The notes: generated by a model from the letters alone, not told the origin. Counted from the first letter of the stretch, positions 1 through 10,389 are shown. The stretch: DNA of 64,000 nt from Nitrospira sp. (GCA_030123565.1 CP126122.1:1809001-1873000); one strand, 5' to 3'. Numbers and translations are program-made.

Positions 1-1743
1 CGCCAGCTCTGAGGAATCGACGACATGGTAGGAGCCATCATAGACGGCCACCCGCAGATCGACGACGGGATACCCCGCGAGCGGACCTTCGTGCAACGCC
101 TCCACGACTCCCTTTTCGACCGCCGGCACGAAATTGCGCGGAATCGCGCCGCCGACGATCTTGTTGTCGAACTCAAAGCCCTTGCCGCGCGGGAGCGGAC
201 CGACTTCCAACCAGCAATCGCCGTACTGGCCATGTCCGCCGGTCTGCTTCTTATACTTGCCTTGCGCCTGCGCCACGCTGCGGATCGTCTCGCGATAGGG
301 AATCTTCGGCGCGTGCAATGTCACCTCGGCGCCGTATTTGCGATGGAGTTTTTCCAGTGCGACATCGATGTGCAGTTGCCCCATGCCGCTCAGCACCATC
401 TCCTTCGTCTCCATGTTGCGGACAAACTCCAAACTTGGATCTTCTTCGATCAACTTATGGAGGCCCAGGCTCACCTTCTCGATATCCGCCTTCGATTTCG
501 GCTCGATGGCGAAGGACATTACGGGACGTGTCAATTGGACAGCGGGATACCGGATCGGCGCCTGTTCATCGCACAGCGTATCACCCGTCAGGCTATCCTT
601 GAGCTTGCCGATCGCCACGATGTCGCCGGCCGCCGCGCGCGGAACCGGCTGGTATTTTTTTCCAAAAATCGAGAATAGATGTCCGCCGCGCTCCTTCACC
701 TGTCTGGTTGCGTTATAAAATCCGGTATCCGCCTCCAGGGTGCCCGAATAAAGACGCACATAAGAAAGACGGCCCATAAAAGGATCGATGATGGTTTTGA
801 ACACCACAGCGGAGAACGGGTCGGTCGCCAACGGTTGCCGGGTGACCTGAGCCGATCCTTCCGCGAGCCCGGAGCCCTGCAACGGCACGGACTGCGCTCG
901 GTCGATCGGCGAAGGCATGAGGTCGATCAGTCCATTCAAGAGTGTGGGTACGCCGATATGGCACAGGGCCGATCCACCGACGACTGGAACGAGCGAACCG
1001 CCCTGCACGCCCTTCCGCAACCCCTCCAACAAGGCCTCATCCGTCAACCCGCCGTCGGTCAGGTAACGTTCGAGCAGTGGTTCGTCTCCCTCCGCAACCA
1101 ACTCGATCAAGCGGTTCCTTGCCTGGTCGACCTGCTCCCGCCACTCGGAGGGCACCGGCCCCTCTTGTGGATGCGGGCGCTCTGGGCGCGGCGTGACGAC
1201 ACGATTCTGGAGCAGGTCCACGACCTCGGTCAGTTGCGCGCCGCTGCCGATCGGCAGGGTCAAGGGCACAGCAGTGATTTCGAGATCCTTGGCCAACTCA
1301 TCCACCGTCTTGGCGAACGCCGTGCCATCCTTATCGAGGTCGTTCACGAACACCACGCAGGGAAGTCCGGCCTCACGGATGACGCTCCAAAGCCGTTGGA
1401 TCTCGCTGCGCACTCCCATTGACGCACTCACGACCAGAACGACACCGTCCGCCACCCGCAAGGCCGATCTGGTCTCACCGACGAAGCTCGGCGAACCCGG
1501 GGTGTCCAGGAAATTGAGCGAGACGTTTTTGCAGGAGCAATGCAACACGCTGGTATTGAGTGAAGTCCGGCGGTGAATTTCTTCCGGTTCGAAATCCGAG
1601 ACCGTAGTGCCGGCGAGCACGGAGCCGGGAGCGGAGAGGTTACCGGCGCAGTAGGCCAACGCTTCGACTAACGAGGTTTTGCCCGATCCCGCATTCGACA
1701 CCACAGCCACATTCCTGATGGATTCGGTGGGGGGAACGTTCAT
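1..1743 (-). CDS. fusA: Elongation factor G-like GTPase (EF-G paralogue), C-terminus cut by window edge
   Basis: Reading leftward from ATG at 1743, 581 residues are visible of a family that usually has about 690. An SD-like GGAGGAGG lies just upstream of the start. The order matches EF-G: a GTPase domain, a domain II region near residues 290-390, then domains III and IV. The G domain is unusual. G1 is SNAGSGKTS (about 16-24), G3 is DTPGSPSF where EF-G has DTPGHVDF, so the catalytic His position is Ser, and G4 is NDLD (134-137) instead of NKxD. This suggests an EF-G-like paralogue (EF-G2 type) and not the main translocase. Its role is inferred: ribosome translocation, recycling or a stress function. 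The neighbours do not help, because radC follows in the same direction after a gap. Confidence 0.85.
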   Translation of the reverse strand, partial: MNVPPTESIRNVAVVSNAGSGKTSLVEALAYCAGNLSAPGSVLAGTTVSDFEPEEIHRRTSLNTSVLHCSCKNVSLNFLDTPGSPSFVGETRSALRVADGVVLVVSASMGVRSEIQRLWSVIREAGLPCVVFVNDLDKDGTAFAKTVDELAKDLEITAVPLTLPIGSGAQLTEVVDLLQNRVVTPRPERPHPQEGPVPSEWREQVDQARNRLIELVAEGDEPLLERYLTDGGLTDEALLEGLRKGVQGGSLVPVVGGSALCHIGVPTLLNGLIDLMPSPIDRAQSVPLQGSGLAEGSAQVTRQPLATDPFSAVVFKTIIDPFMGRLSYVRLYSGTLEADTGFYNATRQVKERGGHLFSIFGKKYQPVPRAAAGDIVAIGKLKDSLTGDTLCDEQAPIRYPAVQLTRPVMSFAIEPKSKADIEKVSLGLHKLIEEDPSLEFVRNMETKEMVLSGMGQLHIDVALEKLHRKYGAEVTLHAPKIPYRETIRSVAQAQGKYKKQTGGHGQYGDCWLEVGPLPRGKGFEFDNKIVGGAIPRNFVPAVEKGVVEALHEGPLAGYPVVDLRVAVYDGSYHVVDSSELA

Positions 1744-1889
1744 GATTAACCTCCTCCGGTGAGTCGGTGGCCGCTCTGGGCCTGGTTAGAAAGACAACAG
1801 CGGGTGATACCATCCTTTCTCAGTGCGCATCTCAGTACATGCAGTCGAGTCCTGCCGTGATGGCAGACGATGCAGCCGGTTACGGTGAC

Positions 1890-2606
1890 TCATGCCTGTG
1901 AAGCCTCACCGCTCAGCCATCCCTGGTCCGCGAAACTGACGTACCGGCCGTCCCCCACAATCAGGTGATCCAAGACTTGAATCCCCAACAGGGAACCGGC
2001 GGACACCAGCCTGGCCGTCAATACACGGTCTTCCTGGCTCGGCGTCGGGTCTCCACTCGGATGGTTGTGGAGAAAAATCACCGCCGCCGCCGACGCCCGC
2101 ATGGCGGGGATAAAGACTTCCCGTGGATGCACGATGCTCAGCGTCAGGCTGCCTTCGGAAATCGTCACGTCGCGGATGACCTGGTGCTTGGCATCCAGCA
2201 GGATCACGGCGAAGATCTCGTGCCGCAGATCACGCAACCGCGCATGGTAATGCTTGAACAGGTCTGCACTGGAGCCGATGCGGGTGCCGGTCGTCAAGGG
2301 CGCAGACACCGCACGTTTCCCGACTTCCACCGCCGCCTTCAACTGAGCCGCCTTGGCCGGCCCCACCCCGGGAATCGTACAGAGTTCTTCGACACTGCAA
2401 TGCAGGAGGCCGACAATGCCCCCCACACGACCGAGCACTTCCATCCCGACATTCACCGCAGAGGCCTCCTGCCGTCCCACCCGCAATAAGATCGCCAACA
2501 ATTGCGCATCCGAGAGGCTTTCGGCGCCTTCCCGGAGCAGCCGCTCACGCGGACGTTCACTCTCAGGCCATTCCCCGATCCCCCGTCCCGATTTCTTCGA
2601 GGTCAT
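1890..2606 (-). CDS. radC: RadC family JAB/MPN-domain protein
   Basis: 238 residues, normal for RadC. The N-terminal third carries a helix-hairpin-helix (IPGVGPAKAAQLKAA, about 75-90). The C-terminal JAB/MPN domain has the metal-binding motif HNHPSGDPTPSQED. The family was named for DNA repair, but its enzymatic role is unsettled; the JAB motif predicts a metal-dependent hydrolase. It starts at ATG 2606 (MTSKKSGRGIGEW). It lies upstream of the EF-G paralogue on the same strand, 146 bases away, so cotranscription is possible but not shown. Confidence 0.92.
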   Translation of the reverse strand: MTSKKSGRGIGEWPESERPRERLLREGAESLSDAQLLAILLRVGRQEASAVNVGMEVLGRVGGIVGLLHCSVEELCTIPGVGPAKAAQLKAAVEVGKRAVSAPLTTGTRIGSSADLFKHYHARLRDLRHEIFAVILLDAKHQVIRDVTISEGSLTLSIVHPREVFIPAMRASAAAVIFLHNHPSGDPTPSQEDRVLTARLVSAGSLLGIQVLDHLIVGDGRYVSFADQGWLSGEASQA

Positions 2607-2635
2607 AGCCGGTTTCTACGACAAAAAAATGTCGG

Positions 2636-2694
2636 CTTGCACCTTTTTGTGCCGGCGACTTGACGCTTGCACGATCTCGTGTAGGGCATTTGAC
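2636..2694. repeat. Two imperfect 30-bp tandem repeats between radC and the zinc-ribbon gene
   Basis: Two adjacent units begin at 2636 and 2666. Both open with CTTGCAC, carry GTG about 13 bases in and end with TTGACG; about 20 of 30 positions agree. The first unit contains the small inverted repeat GCAC(cttttt)GTGC. A third TTGAC occurs at 2722, just before the sigma-54-like site. Position and symmetry suggest a regulator-binding region for one of the two divergent genes; this is inference. Confidence 0.5.
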
Positions 2695-2730
2695 GGACAT
2701 AACCCATTGAAACACCGTGACTTGACATTT

Positions 2731-2746
2731 TGGTGCAGCTCTTGCT
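2731..2746 (+). promoter_or_regulatory. Sigma-54-type promoter candidate
   Basis: TGGTGCAGCTCTTGCT has the invariant GG (2732-2733) and GC (2744-2745) dinucleotides exactly 10 bases apart, as in the -24/-12 consensus TGGCAC-N5-TTGCW. It lies 45 bases upstream of the small zinc-ribbon gene, with the tandem repeats just upstream where an activator could bind. The match is good but short and unproven. Confidence 0.45.
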
Positions 2747-2790
2747 TGAGAGCAGACACAGCTGTCAACGTCGCCACCCAGGAGGAGCAC

Positions 2791-2964
2791 ATGGAATGTC
2801 CGAAGTGCAAAGGCATGATGATGTTGGAACGGTTTTCAGATTTCTTCCTCATTTTCTACGCCTGGAAATGTATTAACTGTGGGGCCATCATCGATCGGAC
2901 GATTTCGGCTAATCGGAGAAAGAGCCTCGCGGCCCGCGAAGCACAACCGGTTGCGGCTCGCTAA
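2791..2964 (+). CDS. Small zinc-ribbon protein, 57 aa
   Basis: ATG at 2791 follows a clear SD (AGGAGG). Two CxxC pairs, CPKC near the N-terminus and CINC about 30 residues on, predict one zinc site. Between them lies the aromatic stretch FSDFFLIFYAWKC; the tail is basic (NRRKSLAAREAQ). The longer reading frame starting at 2353 overlaps radC and lacks an SD, so the short start is preferred. A possible sigma-54 promoter lies upstream. The function is unknown; a nucleic-acid or protein-binding zinc ribbon is the most that can be said. Confidence 0.7.
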   Translation: MECPKCKGMMMLERFSDFFLIFYAWKCINCGAIIDRTISANRRKSLAAREAQPVAAR

Positions 2965-3276
2965 CTCGACCCTCTCCCGGCTCTGTTCGGTGATTGGTCC
3001 GGTGATGGAAAGGCCCTGAAACATCGGCCGCCTCCTCAGCCCCTGCAAACCGAACGTTGATACGGCTCGCATTATAACGAGCCTCCTCCCACGCGTCAAA
3101 GCGCGAACTCCTCCTCGACGGCGACAGCACTCCCCGCCCCGCGGCGGGGAGAGGACTCCTCTCCACCGTGGCACAACGTAGGCTTCGCGTTCACTCGCCT
3201 TGACCCTTTCAAAAACGCCGTGTTAGATTCTTATACTTTTCGACCGATAGCGAGTGACCCTCACCTGACTACGATC
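2965..3276. other. Intergenic region with GC-rich hairpin
   Basis: 312 bases without a credible gene. A hairpin with 9-bp arms CTCCCCGCC/GGCGGGGAG spans 3130-3151 and may end transcription of the zinc-ribbon gene, although no T-run follows. Reading frames on the minus strand here have poor codon composition. Confidence 0.4.
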
Positions 3277-3849
3277 ATGCGCGTCATCGCAGGGGTTCAT
3301 CGGGGCCGCCGGTTGCGTGGTCCCAGAGGACATGCCATCCGTCCTACGTCCGATCGCGTGAAAGAAGCCCTCTTTTCGATCCTCGGCGACCGCACGGTGG
3401 GAGCCCACGTGCTCGACCTCTATGCCGGAACCGGGTCGATCGGGATTGAGGCGTTGAGTCGCGGCGCAGCACATGTGACGTTCGTCGAAGCCGACCGGGA
3501 GGCGCTTCGGCTGGTGCAGTCCAACCTTCACCAGTGCGGGTTGCAGCAGCATGCCACCATCTGCGCCTGCCAGGTCGTTCAGTTTTTCCGTCGTGGGACC
3601 CAGTGGTCCGGTCCGTACGACATCGTCTTCTGCGACCCGCCCTACCACCTGGCGTCGGAGTTGATCGAATTGATACAGGAATGGGACAGGCGATGGCTGG
3701 CAGACGATGCCGTCGTCATCCTGGAGCATGGGCGGAACGCGACGATTCCGCCGACCATGGGGTCGCTGTCACAGGTGAAGCGATACGACTATGGAGACAC
3801 GGCGCTGACACGGTTTCAGCTCACGTCGGAAGAAGCGCGGTCCTCATGA
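3277..3849 (+). CDS. rsmD: 16S rRNA (guanine-966 N2) methyltransferase RsmD
   Basis: 190 residues starting MRVIAGVHRGRRL, the usual family N-terminus, so ATG 3277 is chosen over the upstream frame start at 3220. SAM-binding motif I is LDLYAGTGSIGIEALSRGA and the catalytic motif IV is DPPY, as in N2-guanine methyltransferases. RsmD methylates G966 of 16S rRNA in the small subunit. The stop overlaps the start of coaD (ATGA), and rsmD-coaD is a common conserved pair. Confidence 0.95.
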   Translation: MRVIAGVHRGRRLRGPRGHAIRPTSDRVKEALFSILGDRTVGAHVLDLYAGTGSIGIEALSRGAAHVTFVEADREALRLVQSNLHQCGLQQHATICACQVVQFFRRGTQWSGPYDIVFCDPPYHLASELIELIQEWDRRWLADDAVVILEHGRNATIPPTMGSLSQVKRYDYGDTALTRFQLTSEEARSS

Positions 3850-4334
3850 AAATTGCGGTCTATCCCGGCACGTTCGATCCGATCACGCATGGACACAGCG
3901 ATATCATTCGGCGCGGATTCCGGATGTTCGAGAAAGTCATCGTGGCGGTGGCGCCCAATCCGAGCAAGCATCCGCTCTTCAACTTGCAGGAACGCCTCGA
4001 GATGGTGCGCCTGGTCACGAAGGACCTCCCCAACCTGGACGTCACGACATTCGAGGGACTGCTGGTGGATTTCGTGCGGCAGAGCGGCGCCCATGCCGTA
4101 CTGCGGGGTTTACGGGCCATTTCCGATTTCGAGCACGAATTTCAGATGGCGCTCATCAATCGAAAACTCGCAGAAACGGTCGAGACGGTCTTTCTGATGC
4201 CCAGCGAAGAATTTTCGTATCTGTCCTCCACCATCATTAAGGATGTCGCCAGCCACGGCGGACCGCTCCAGGACTTTGTGCATCCCGAAGTGGCCAGACG
4301 GCTCCAAGAACGAATTCGGAGTTTGAAAGGATGA
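3846..4334 (+). CDS. coaD: Phosphopantetheine adenylyltransferase
   Basis: 162 residues starting MKIAVYPGTFDPITHGH, with the nucleotidyltransferase signature T/HxGH near residue 16 and the second motif EEFSYLSSTIIKDVA near residue 125. It makes dephospho-CoA from 4'-phosphopantetheine and ATP, the fourth step of CoA synthesis. It overlaps rsmD by four bases upstream and the aminotransferase by four bases downstream, which suggests a translationally coupled operon. Confidence 0.97.
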   Translation: MKIAVYPGTFDPITHGHSDIIRRGFRMFEKVIVAVAPNPSKHPLFNLQERLEMVRLVTKDLPNLDVTTFEGLLVDFVRQSGAHAVLRGLRAISDFEHEFQMALINRKLAETVETVFLMPSEEFSYLSSTIIKDVASHGGPLQDFVHPEVARRLQERIRSLKG

Positions 4335-5524
4335 AACTCGCAGCCCGTGCCGGACGAATCGTCCCCTCCCCGACCCTGAGCATTACTGCCACCGCGAAGG
4401 CGATGGCGGCGCAAGGCATCGACGTCATCGATTTTGCGTCCGGAGAACCGGACTTCGATACGCCCGAACCGGTGAAGGCAGCGGCAGAGGCCGCCATTCG
4501 TGCCGGGTTCACGAAGTATACGCCCTCATCCGGCATCGACGAATTGCGCGGCGCGATTGCAGAGAAATTGAAGGCCGAGCAGGGGCTCACCTACGACAAA
4601 TCGCAGATCCTCGTCTCCTGCGGCGCGAAACATTCGCTCTACAACCTCGCGGAAGCGCTCCTAGAAGCGGGCGATGAGTTGATCATTCCAGTCCCCTTTT
4701 GGGTCTCGTACCAGGACCAGACCCTGCTGAACGACGCCACCCCGGTTCTGCTGCCGACGCAGGAGCAAGAGGGATACACGATCAGTCCGGACGCGCTCGA
4801 AGCCGCCATCACGCCGCGGACCAAAGCCATCATCGTCAACAGTCCCTGTAACCCGACCGGCGCCACCTACGATCGGAAAACCCTCGAAGGGATCGCGGCC
4901 ACGGCCTTGCGCCATGACCTCGTCATCATTTCGGATGAGATTTACGAGAAGGTGCTCTACGACGGCGTGCCCCATGTCAGCATCGCGGCCTTGAGTCCGG
5001 AAGTGGCCGCCAGAACGGTCATCATCAACGGGGTCTCGAAGGCCTATGCCATGACCGGTTGGCGGATCGGATACGCCGCCGGCCCGAAGGACTTGCTGAC
5101 GGCCATGGCCAATATTCAAAGTCAAAGCACCTCGAATCCCTGTTCGATCTCGCAGAAGGCCGCGGTGGCCGCGCTCCGGCTGGGAGATCCCTTCACCAAG
5201 ACCATGGTGGCGGAATTCGATCGACGCCGGCGCGTGATGGTCGAGCGGCTCAACAAGATGCCCGGTGTCACCTGCCGCATGCCGACGGGAGCCTTCTATG
5301 CGTTCCCGAATGTCGGCGGCCTGTTGTCCCGGCGGTGGAAGGATCAACCGATCGGATCCGCGGCTCAGCTGGCCACCTATTTACTCAACGAGGCCCAGGT
5401 CGCGGTCGTCCCAGGCGAGCCGTTCGGAAGCGGGGTCCATATTCGCCTGTCCTATGCGACGGCCATGGAGGCCATCGAGCGAGGCCTCGCCCGGATCGAG
5501 GCGGCGCTCCGCCGTTTGTCGTGA
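4331..5524 (+). CDS. Class I aspartate-type aminotransferase
   Basis: 397 residues. Family motifs are clear: NSPCNPTGATYD, SDEIYEKVLYDG and the PLP-lysine motif NGVSKAYAMTGWRIGYAAG, with a conserved arginine region (VHIRLSYA) near the C-terminus. This fits subgroup I-gamma aspartate aminotransferases, which move the amino group between aspartate and 2-oxoglutarate, and some also accept prephenate. Substrate range cannot be read from sequence alone. The start codon overlaps the coaD stop. Confidence 0.9.
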   Translation: MKLAARAGRIVPSPTLSITATAKAMAAQGIDVIDFASGEPDFDTPEPVKAAAEAAIRAGFTKYTPSSGIDELRGAIAEKLKAEQGLTYDKSQILVSCGAKHSLYNLAEALLEAGDELIIPVPFWVSYQDQTLLNDATPVLLPTQEQEGYTISPDALEAAITPRTKAIIVNSPCNPTGATYDRKTLEGIAATALRHDLVIISDEIYEKVLYDGVPHVSIAALSPEVAARTVIINGVSKAYAMTGWRIGYAAGPKDLLTAMANIQSQSTSNPCSISQKAAVAALRLGDPFTKTMVAEFDRRRRVMVERLNKMPGVTCRMPTGAFYAFPNVGGLLSRRWKDQPIGSAAQLATYLLNEAQVAVVPGEPFGSGVHIRLSYATAMEAIERGLARIEAALRRLS

Positions 5525-5659
5525 CTGCCGCAGCACCTCGACGCCTTCCCCTCTTGATTTCGGTTGAATCGAGGCTATGGAGATGAGCGCACCCTGTCGA
5601 ATCGAAGGGTGCGATGGTGACGATTGATGAGGTCGGTGTGAGAAGAGGAGGAGAACCCC

Positions 5660-6064
5660 GTGCCTATTTATGAGTACCAATGTACCAGTTGTGCCTACCG
5701 CTTTGAAGTGAAACAAAGCATCAAGGACGAGCCCGTCAAAGAATGTACCCGTTGCGGCAAGGTGGTCATGAAGTTGATCTCACCGCCCGCCATCATGTTC
5801 AAAGGCAGCGGGTGGTATATCACGGACTACTCGGACAAGATGAAGCCCGATGCGGGAAGTGAATCGGCCGAAAAGCCGGCATCCGACACAGACAAGACGA
5901 AAACTCCTGCCGCCTCGGAAAGCGCGGGCACGGCTCCTGCCGCAGCGCCGGCTGCGGCCACCTCGCCTGCACCATCCGGTTCGACAACCTCGTCCGGATC
6001 CGGTGCATCAAGCGCCGGCACCCCAAGCTCGAGTTCCTCATCTTCATCTTCCGCAGCGACCTGA
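5660..6064 (+). CDS. FmdB-type zinc-ribbon protein with low-complexity tail
   Basis: 134 residues from GTG 5660, preceded by AGGAGGAG. The N-terminus MPIYEYQCTSC ... CTRCGK is the typical FmdB/CxxC_CxxC zinc-ribbon domain, with the usual following segment MFKGSGWYITDY. From about residue 62 the protein is only Ala, Pro, Ser, Thr and Gly, an unstructured tail common in this family. The name comes from a putative regulator of formamidase genes; the true function is unknown. Confidence 0.85.
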   Translation: MPIYEYQCTSCAYRFEVKQSIKDEPVKECTRCGKVVMKLISPPAIMFKGSGWYITDYSDKMKPDAGSESAEKPASDTDKTKTPAASESAGTAPAAAPAAATSPAPSGSTTSSGSGASSAGTPSSSSSSSSSAAT

Positions 6065-6190
6065 TCGGCTTCGCGCAGAAGGCGTTGTCGTCGCTCGCAC
6101 TCACCCGGACCGGCAAGGCCCCTCCTTTACGGCGGCCTGTACCGTTCGGGTCGGACGCAGGGTCACGGCACCTCGGTCTGCCGACGAGTG

Positions 6191-6646
6191 TTACGGGGTG
6201 GCTTGTTTGACGGGAGCAGGTTTTGTTTTCTTAGGACTCGTCGGTTTGCGGATTGATTTCGCCGCTGGTTTGGACGCAGATGGGACGGACTTCTTCACGG
6301 CCGCTTTCGTCGCCGGCTTCGTCGCACTGCTTTTGGCCGCCTTTGCAGTCCGTTCCCTCGCGGCGGCGAGGGCATGTTCCAAGTTGGCGATCATCGCCGA
6401 CTTTTCCTTGTTCACGCGCGTCAAATCTTCCACGCGAATTTGCAACTCTTCCTTCGCCTTGTTCGCCGCATTGAGCTGATTCTGGAGCAGGGCCTTGTCC
6501 GCTGCAGCCTGTTGAGCCTCCGAGCGCAACTGTTCGATTTGCGCCTGCAGCGCCGGCGGCCAGAAATCGCATCCTGTGAGCATGAGCATGGCGCCGAGTC
6601 CGAACATCGACAATCCCACCACCGCGCGACCTGAACGAATGGACAT
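6191..6646 (-). CDS. Predicted lipoprotein with coiled coil and Lys/Ala/Pro-rich tail
   Basis: 151 residues from ATG 6646 (MSIRSGRAVVGL), chosen because GGAGGA lies six bases upstream; a longer start at 6661 would place that SD inside the gene. A signal peptide ends in the lipobox LTGC. Heptad-rich helix follows (about 30-95: QIEQLRSEAQQAAADKALLQ). The tail is rich in Lys, Ala, Pro and Ser, suited to binding peptidoglycan or nucleic acid. No homologue is recognised. It lies 48 bases after tsaC on the same strand. Confidence 0.7.
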   Translation of the reverse strand: MSIRSGRAVVGLSMFGLGAMLMLTGCDFWPPALQAQIEQLRSEAQQAAADKALLQNQLNAANKAKEELQIRVEDLTRVNKEKSAMIANLEHALAAARERTAKAAKSSATKPATKAAVKKSVPSASKPAAKSIRKPTSPKKTKPAPVKQATP

Positions 6647-6694
6647 AGACGATCCTCCCATGGGGGCGGATTATACCGATAACCGACCCTCAAA

Positions 6695-7342
6695 TCATGA
6701 TGAAAGTGTGTAGCCTTGTGACGCGAGCGCGGCGCGAATCACATCGCTTGACAGGGCTCCGCTTCGCAACAGACGCGGAGGGCCGCAGGCATCCACAATG
6801 GTGGAAGCCGGGCCGCCGGGCGTGCGCCCTCCGTCCAAAATCGCGTCGAGTGCCGACCCCAGCGAGCGCTGAACATCCTCGGCACTGTCCAGCGGCGGTT
6901 CGGACGAACGGTTCGCACTGGTTCCGGTCAGGGGACCGGTCTCCTCCAACAACGTCCGGAGCCGAGTCAGCGGAGAACACCGAATCCCGATCGTTCCAGT
7001 CCCTGCCGTGAGCAAAGGTGACAGCCCCGACGCGGCGGGAAAGACGATGGTCAAGGGACCGGGCCAAAAGAGGTTCATCAGGAGGGCGGCAGCGGGAGGA
7101 ATCGATTCGACCAGTTGCGCTAGCTGGTCGCGATTGCCGATCAACACCAGAATCGGTTTATCGGCCGGCCTCCCCTTCACCTCGACGAGGCGGCGCAACG
7201 CCGGCTCCTCCGTGGGCCGAACCGCCAAGCCATAGTAGGTTTCGGTGGGAAGCGCAATGATACCCTGCGCCGCCAATACCCGACGGACCTCCGGCAGGAT
7301 CGCGGCGCAAGTCTTCTCGGTGAAGGGAAGCAGGAGGGCCAT
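6695..7342 (-). CDS. tsaC: Threonylcarbamoyl-AMP synthase (Sua5/YrdC family)
   Basis: 215 residues, the single-domain YrdC/TsaC form. Motifs include LPTETYYGLAV, the KxR...K signature in VKGRPADKPILVLIG, WPGPLTIVF and GTSANRSSEPP. The enzyme forms threonylcarbamoyl-adenylate from threonine, bicarbonate and ATP for the t6A37 modification of ANN-decoding tRNAs. It starts 21 bases after the purD stop, so it probably belongs to the same transcript. Confidence 0.93.
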   Translation of the reverse strand: MALLLPFTEKTCAAILPEVRRVLAAQGIIALPTETYYGLAVRPTEEPALRRLVEVKGRPADKPILVLIGNRDQLAQLVESIPPAAALLMNLFWPGPLTIVFPAASGLSPLLTAGTGTIGIRCSPLTRLRTLLEETGPLTGTSANRSSEPPLDSAEDVQRSLGSALDAILDGGRTPGGPASTIVDACGPPRLLRSGALSSDVIRAALASQGYTLSS

Positions 7343-7363
7343 GGGCGGACGCGGGATATCGGA

Positions 7364-8641
7364 TCAGGTCTTGGGCTGCAGGGCACGGTGCGCGATGTCG
7401 GTTCGGTAATGTCGCCCGTCGAACACAATCGAGGGAACCGCGTTGTACACCTGTTCTCTGGCGGCGAGCAAGGACGGCCCCCAGGCCGTGACGGCCAGCA
7501 CGCGCCCACCGGCTGTCACCACATGCCCCACATCCCGTCTCGTTCCGGCGTGGAACACGGCGAGGTGCGAATCGGCAGATTGATCGGTCAGTCCGTGAAT
7601 GGGAAGGCCGGTCCGGTACGAACCGGGATAGCCGGGGGAGGTCATCACCACACAGACCGCCGTGTCATTGTGCCATTCGACCATCAGCTGATCGAGGCGA
7701 TGATCGACCACCGCTTCCATGATCTCGACCAGATCAGTCTTCAACAGCGGCAACACGACTTGGGTTTCGGGATCGCCCATGCGGGCGTTGAACTCGAGGA
7801 CGTACGGCGTACCCTTCACAATCATGAGACCTGCGTAGAGGACACCCTGAAAGGGACAACCGAGGCGCGCCAGCGCATCGACCGTCGGCTGGAGTACCTG
7901 GCGCGTGACCTGTTCGCGAAGCGCGGCAGTCCCGAGAGGAGCGGGGGCATAGGCGCCCATCCCACCGGTGTTGGGACCGGTATCTCCGTCCCCCACCCGC
8001 TTGTGGTCCTGGGCCGGCACCATGGGAACGACGGTCTTTCCGTCTGTGAAGGCCATGACGGTCAATTCTTCGCCGTCGAGGAACTCTTCGATCAACACCC
8101 GATGTCCGGCCTGACCGAAGACGGATTTTTCCATCGCGTCGCGGACCGCCTGTTTGGCTTCATCACGCGTCGTCGCCACCACCACGCCTTTGCCCTGCGC
8201 AAGCCCGTCCGCCTTCACCACGATGGGAACCGGCTGGGCGTCGAGATAGACCAACGCCTGCTCCATCTGCTCGAAGCTACGTGATACAGCGGTCGGAATG
8301 TGATTGGCCGCCATGATGTCCTTGGAAAAACTCTTGCTGGATTCCAGCCGCGCGGCGGCTTTAGTCGGCCCGAAGATTTTCAGCCGCGCCTTTCGAAACT
8401 CATCCGCAATGCCGAGGGCCAACGGCGCTTCGGGGCCGACCACCGTGAGATCGATCCGTTCCTTGAGGGCGAACTCCTTAAGCCGGATAATGTCGTCGGC
8501 CTTGATCGGCACACAGACGGCGAGGCGTTCGATGCCGGCGTTCCCCGGCGCACAAAAAATCTGCGGCTTTCGCGGACTCTGGGCGATCTTCCAGACCAAC
8601 GCATGTTCGCGCCCGCCGCTGCCGATCACAAGAACCTTCAC
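7364..8641 (-). CDS. purD: Phosphoribosylamine-glycine ligase
   Basis: 425 residues from GTG 8641 (MKVLVIGSGGREHALVWK), the classic PurD N-terminus. The ATP-grasp core shows VKADGLAQGKGVVVA, the GARS signature RMGDPETQ and the GPNTGGMGAYAP loop. It makes glycinamide ribonucleotide in step two of purine synthesis. purH lies upstream on the same strand, separated by a 115-bp hairpin repeat element. Confidence 0.97.
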   Translation of the reverse strand: MKVLVIGSGGREHALVWKIAQSPRKPQIFCAPGNAGIERLAVCVPIKADDIIRLKEFALKERIDLTVVGPEAPLALGIADEFRKARLKIFGPTKAAARLESSKSFSKDIMAANHIPTAVSRSFEQMEQALVYLDAQPVPIVVKADGLAQGKGVVVATTRDEAKQAVRDAMEKSVFGQAGHRVLIEEFLDGEELTVMAFTDGKTVVPMVPAQDHKRVGDGDTGPNTGGMGAYAPAPLGTAALREQVTRQVLQPTVDALARLGCPFQGVLYAGLMIVKGTPYVLEFNARMGDPETQVVLPLLKTDLVEIMEAVVDHRLDQLMVEWHNDTAVCVVMTSPGYPGSYRTGLPIHGLTDQSADSHLAVFHAGTRRDVGHVVTAGGRVLAVTAWGPSLLAAREQVYNAVPSIVFDGRHYRTDIAHRALQPKT

Positions 8642-8715
8642 AGTTCAACCTTTACATTAAGCAAAGAAAAGAATGACTGCGTTGCAGGGAATTCGCGTGA
8701 ACCTGCGTCAGAGGC

Positions 8716-8830
8716 GACTCAAAATGGTCATTCAGCAAGGCCGCAGAGAGGCCAGGCGTCGAGGCGTACCCTACTGGGTACGTTGAGACGAATGGACGAG
8801 CGAGAACGCAGCTGATGGCCATTTTCAGTC
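8716..8830. repeat. Short hairpin element with terminal inverted repeats
   Basis: The left end, GACTCAAAATGGTCAT (8716-8731), is matched by the inverted right end 8815-8830 with two mismatches. The interior has a second palindrome, GTACCC-tact-GGGTAC, followed by GTTGAG and GAGCGAGAACGCAGCTG. The element at 36976-37096 shares the layout and much of the interior sequence. The 115-bp length and lack of coding suggest a non-autonomous mobile or REP-like element placed between purH and purD. Confidence 0.65.
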
Positions 8831-8835
8831 ACCGA

Positions 8836-10389
<1,554 letters not shown>

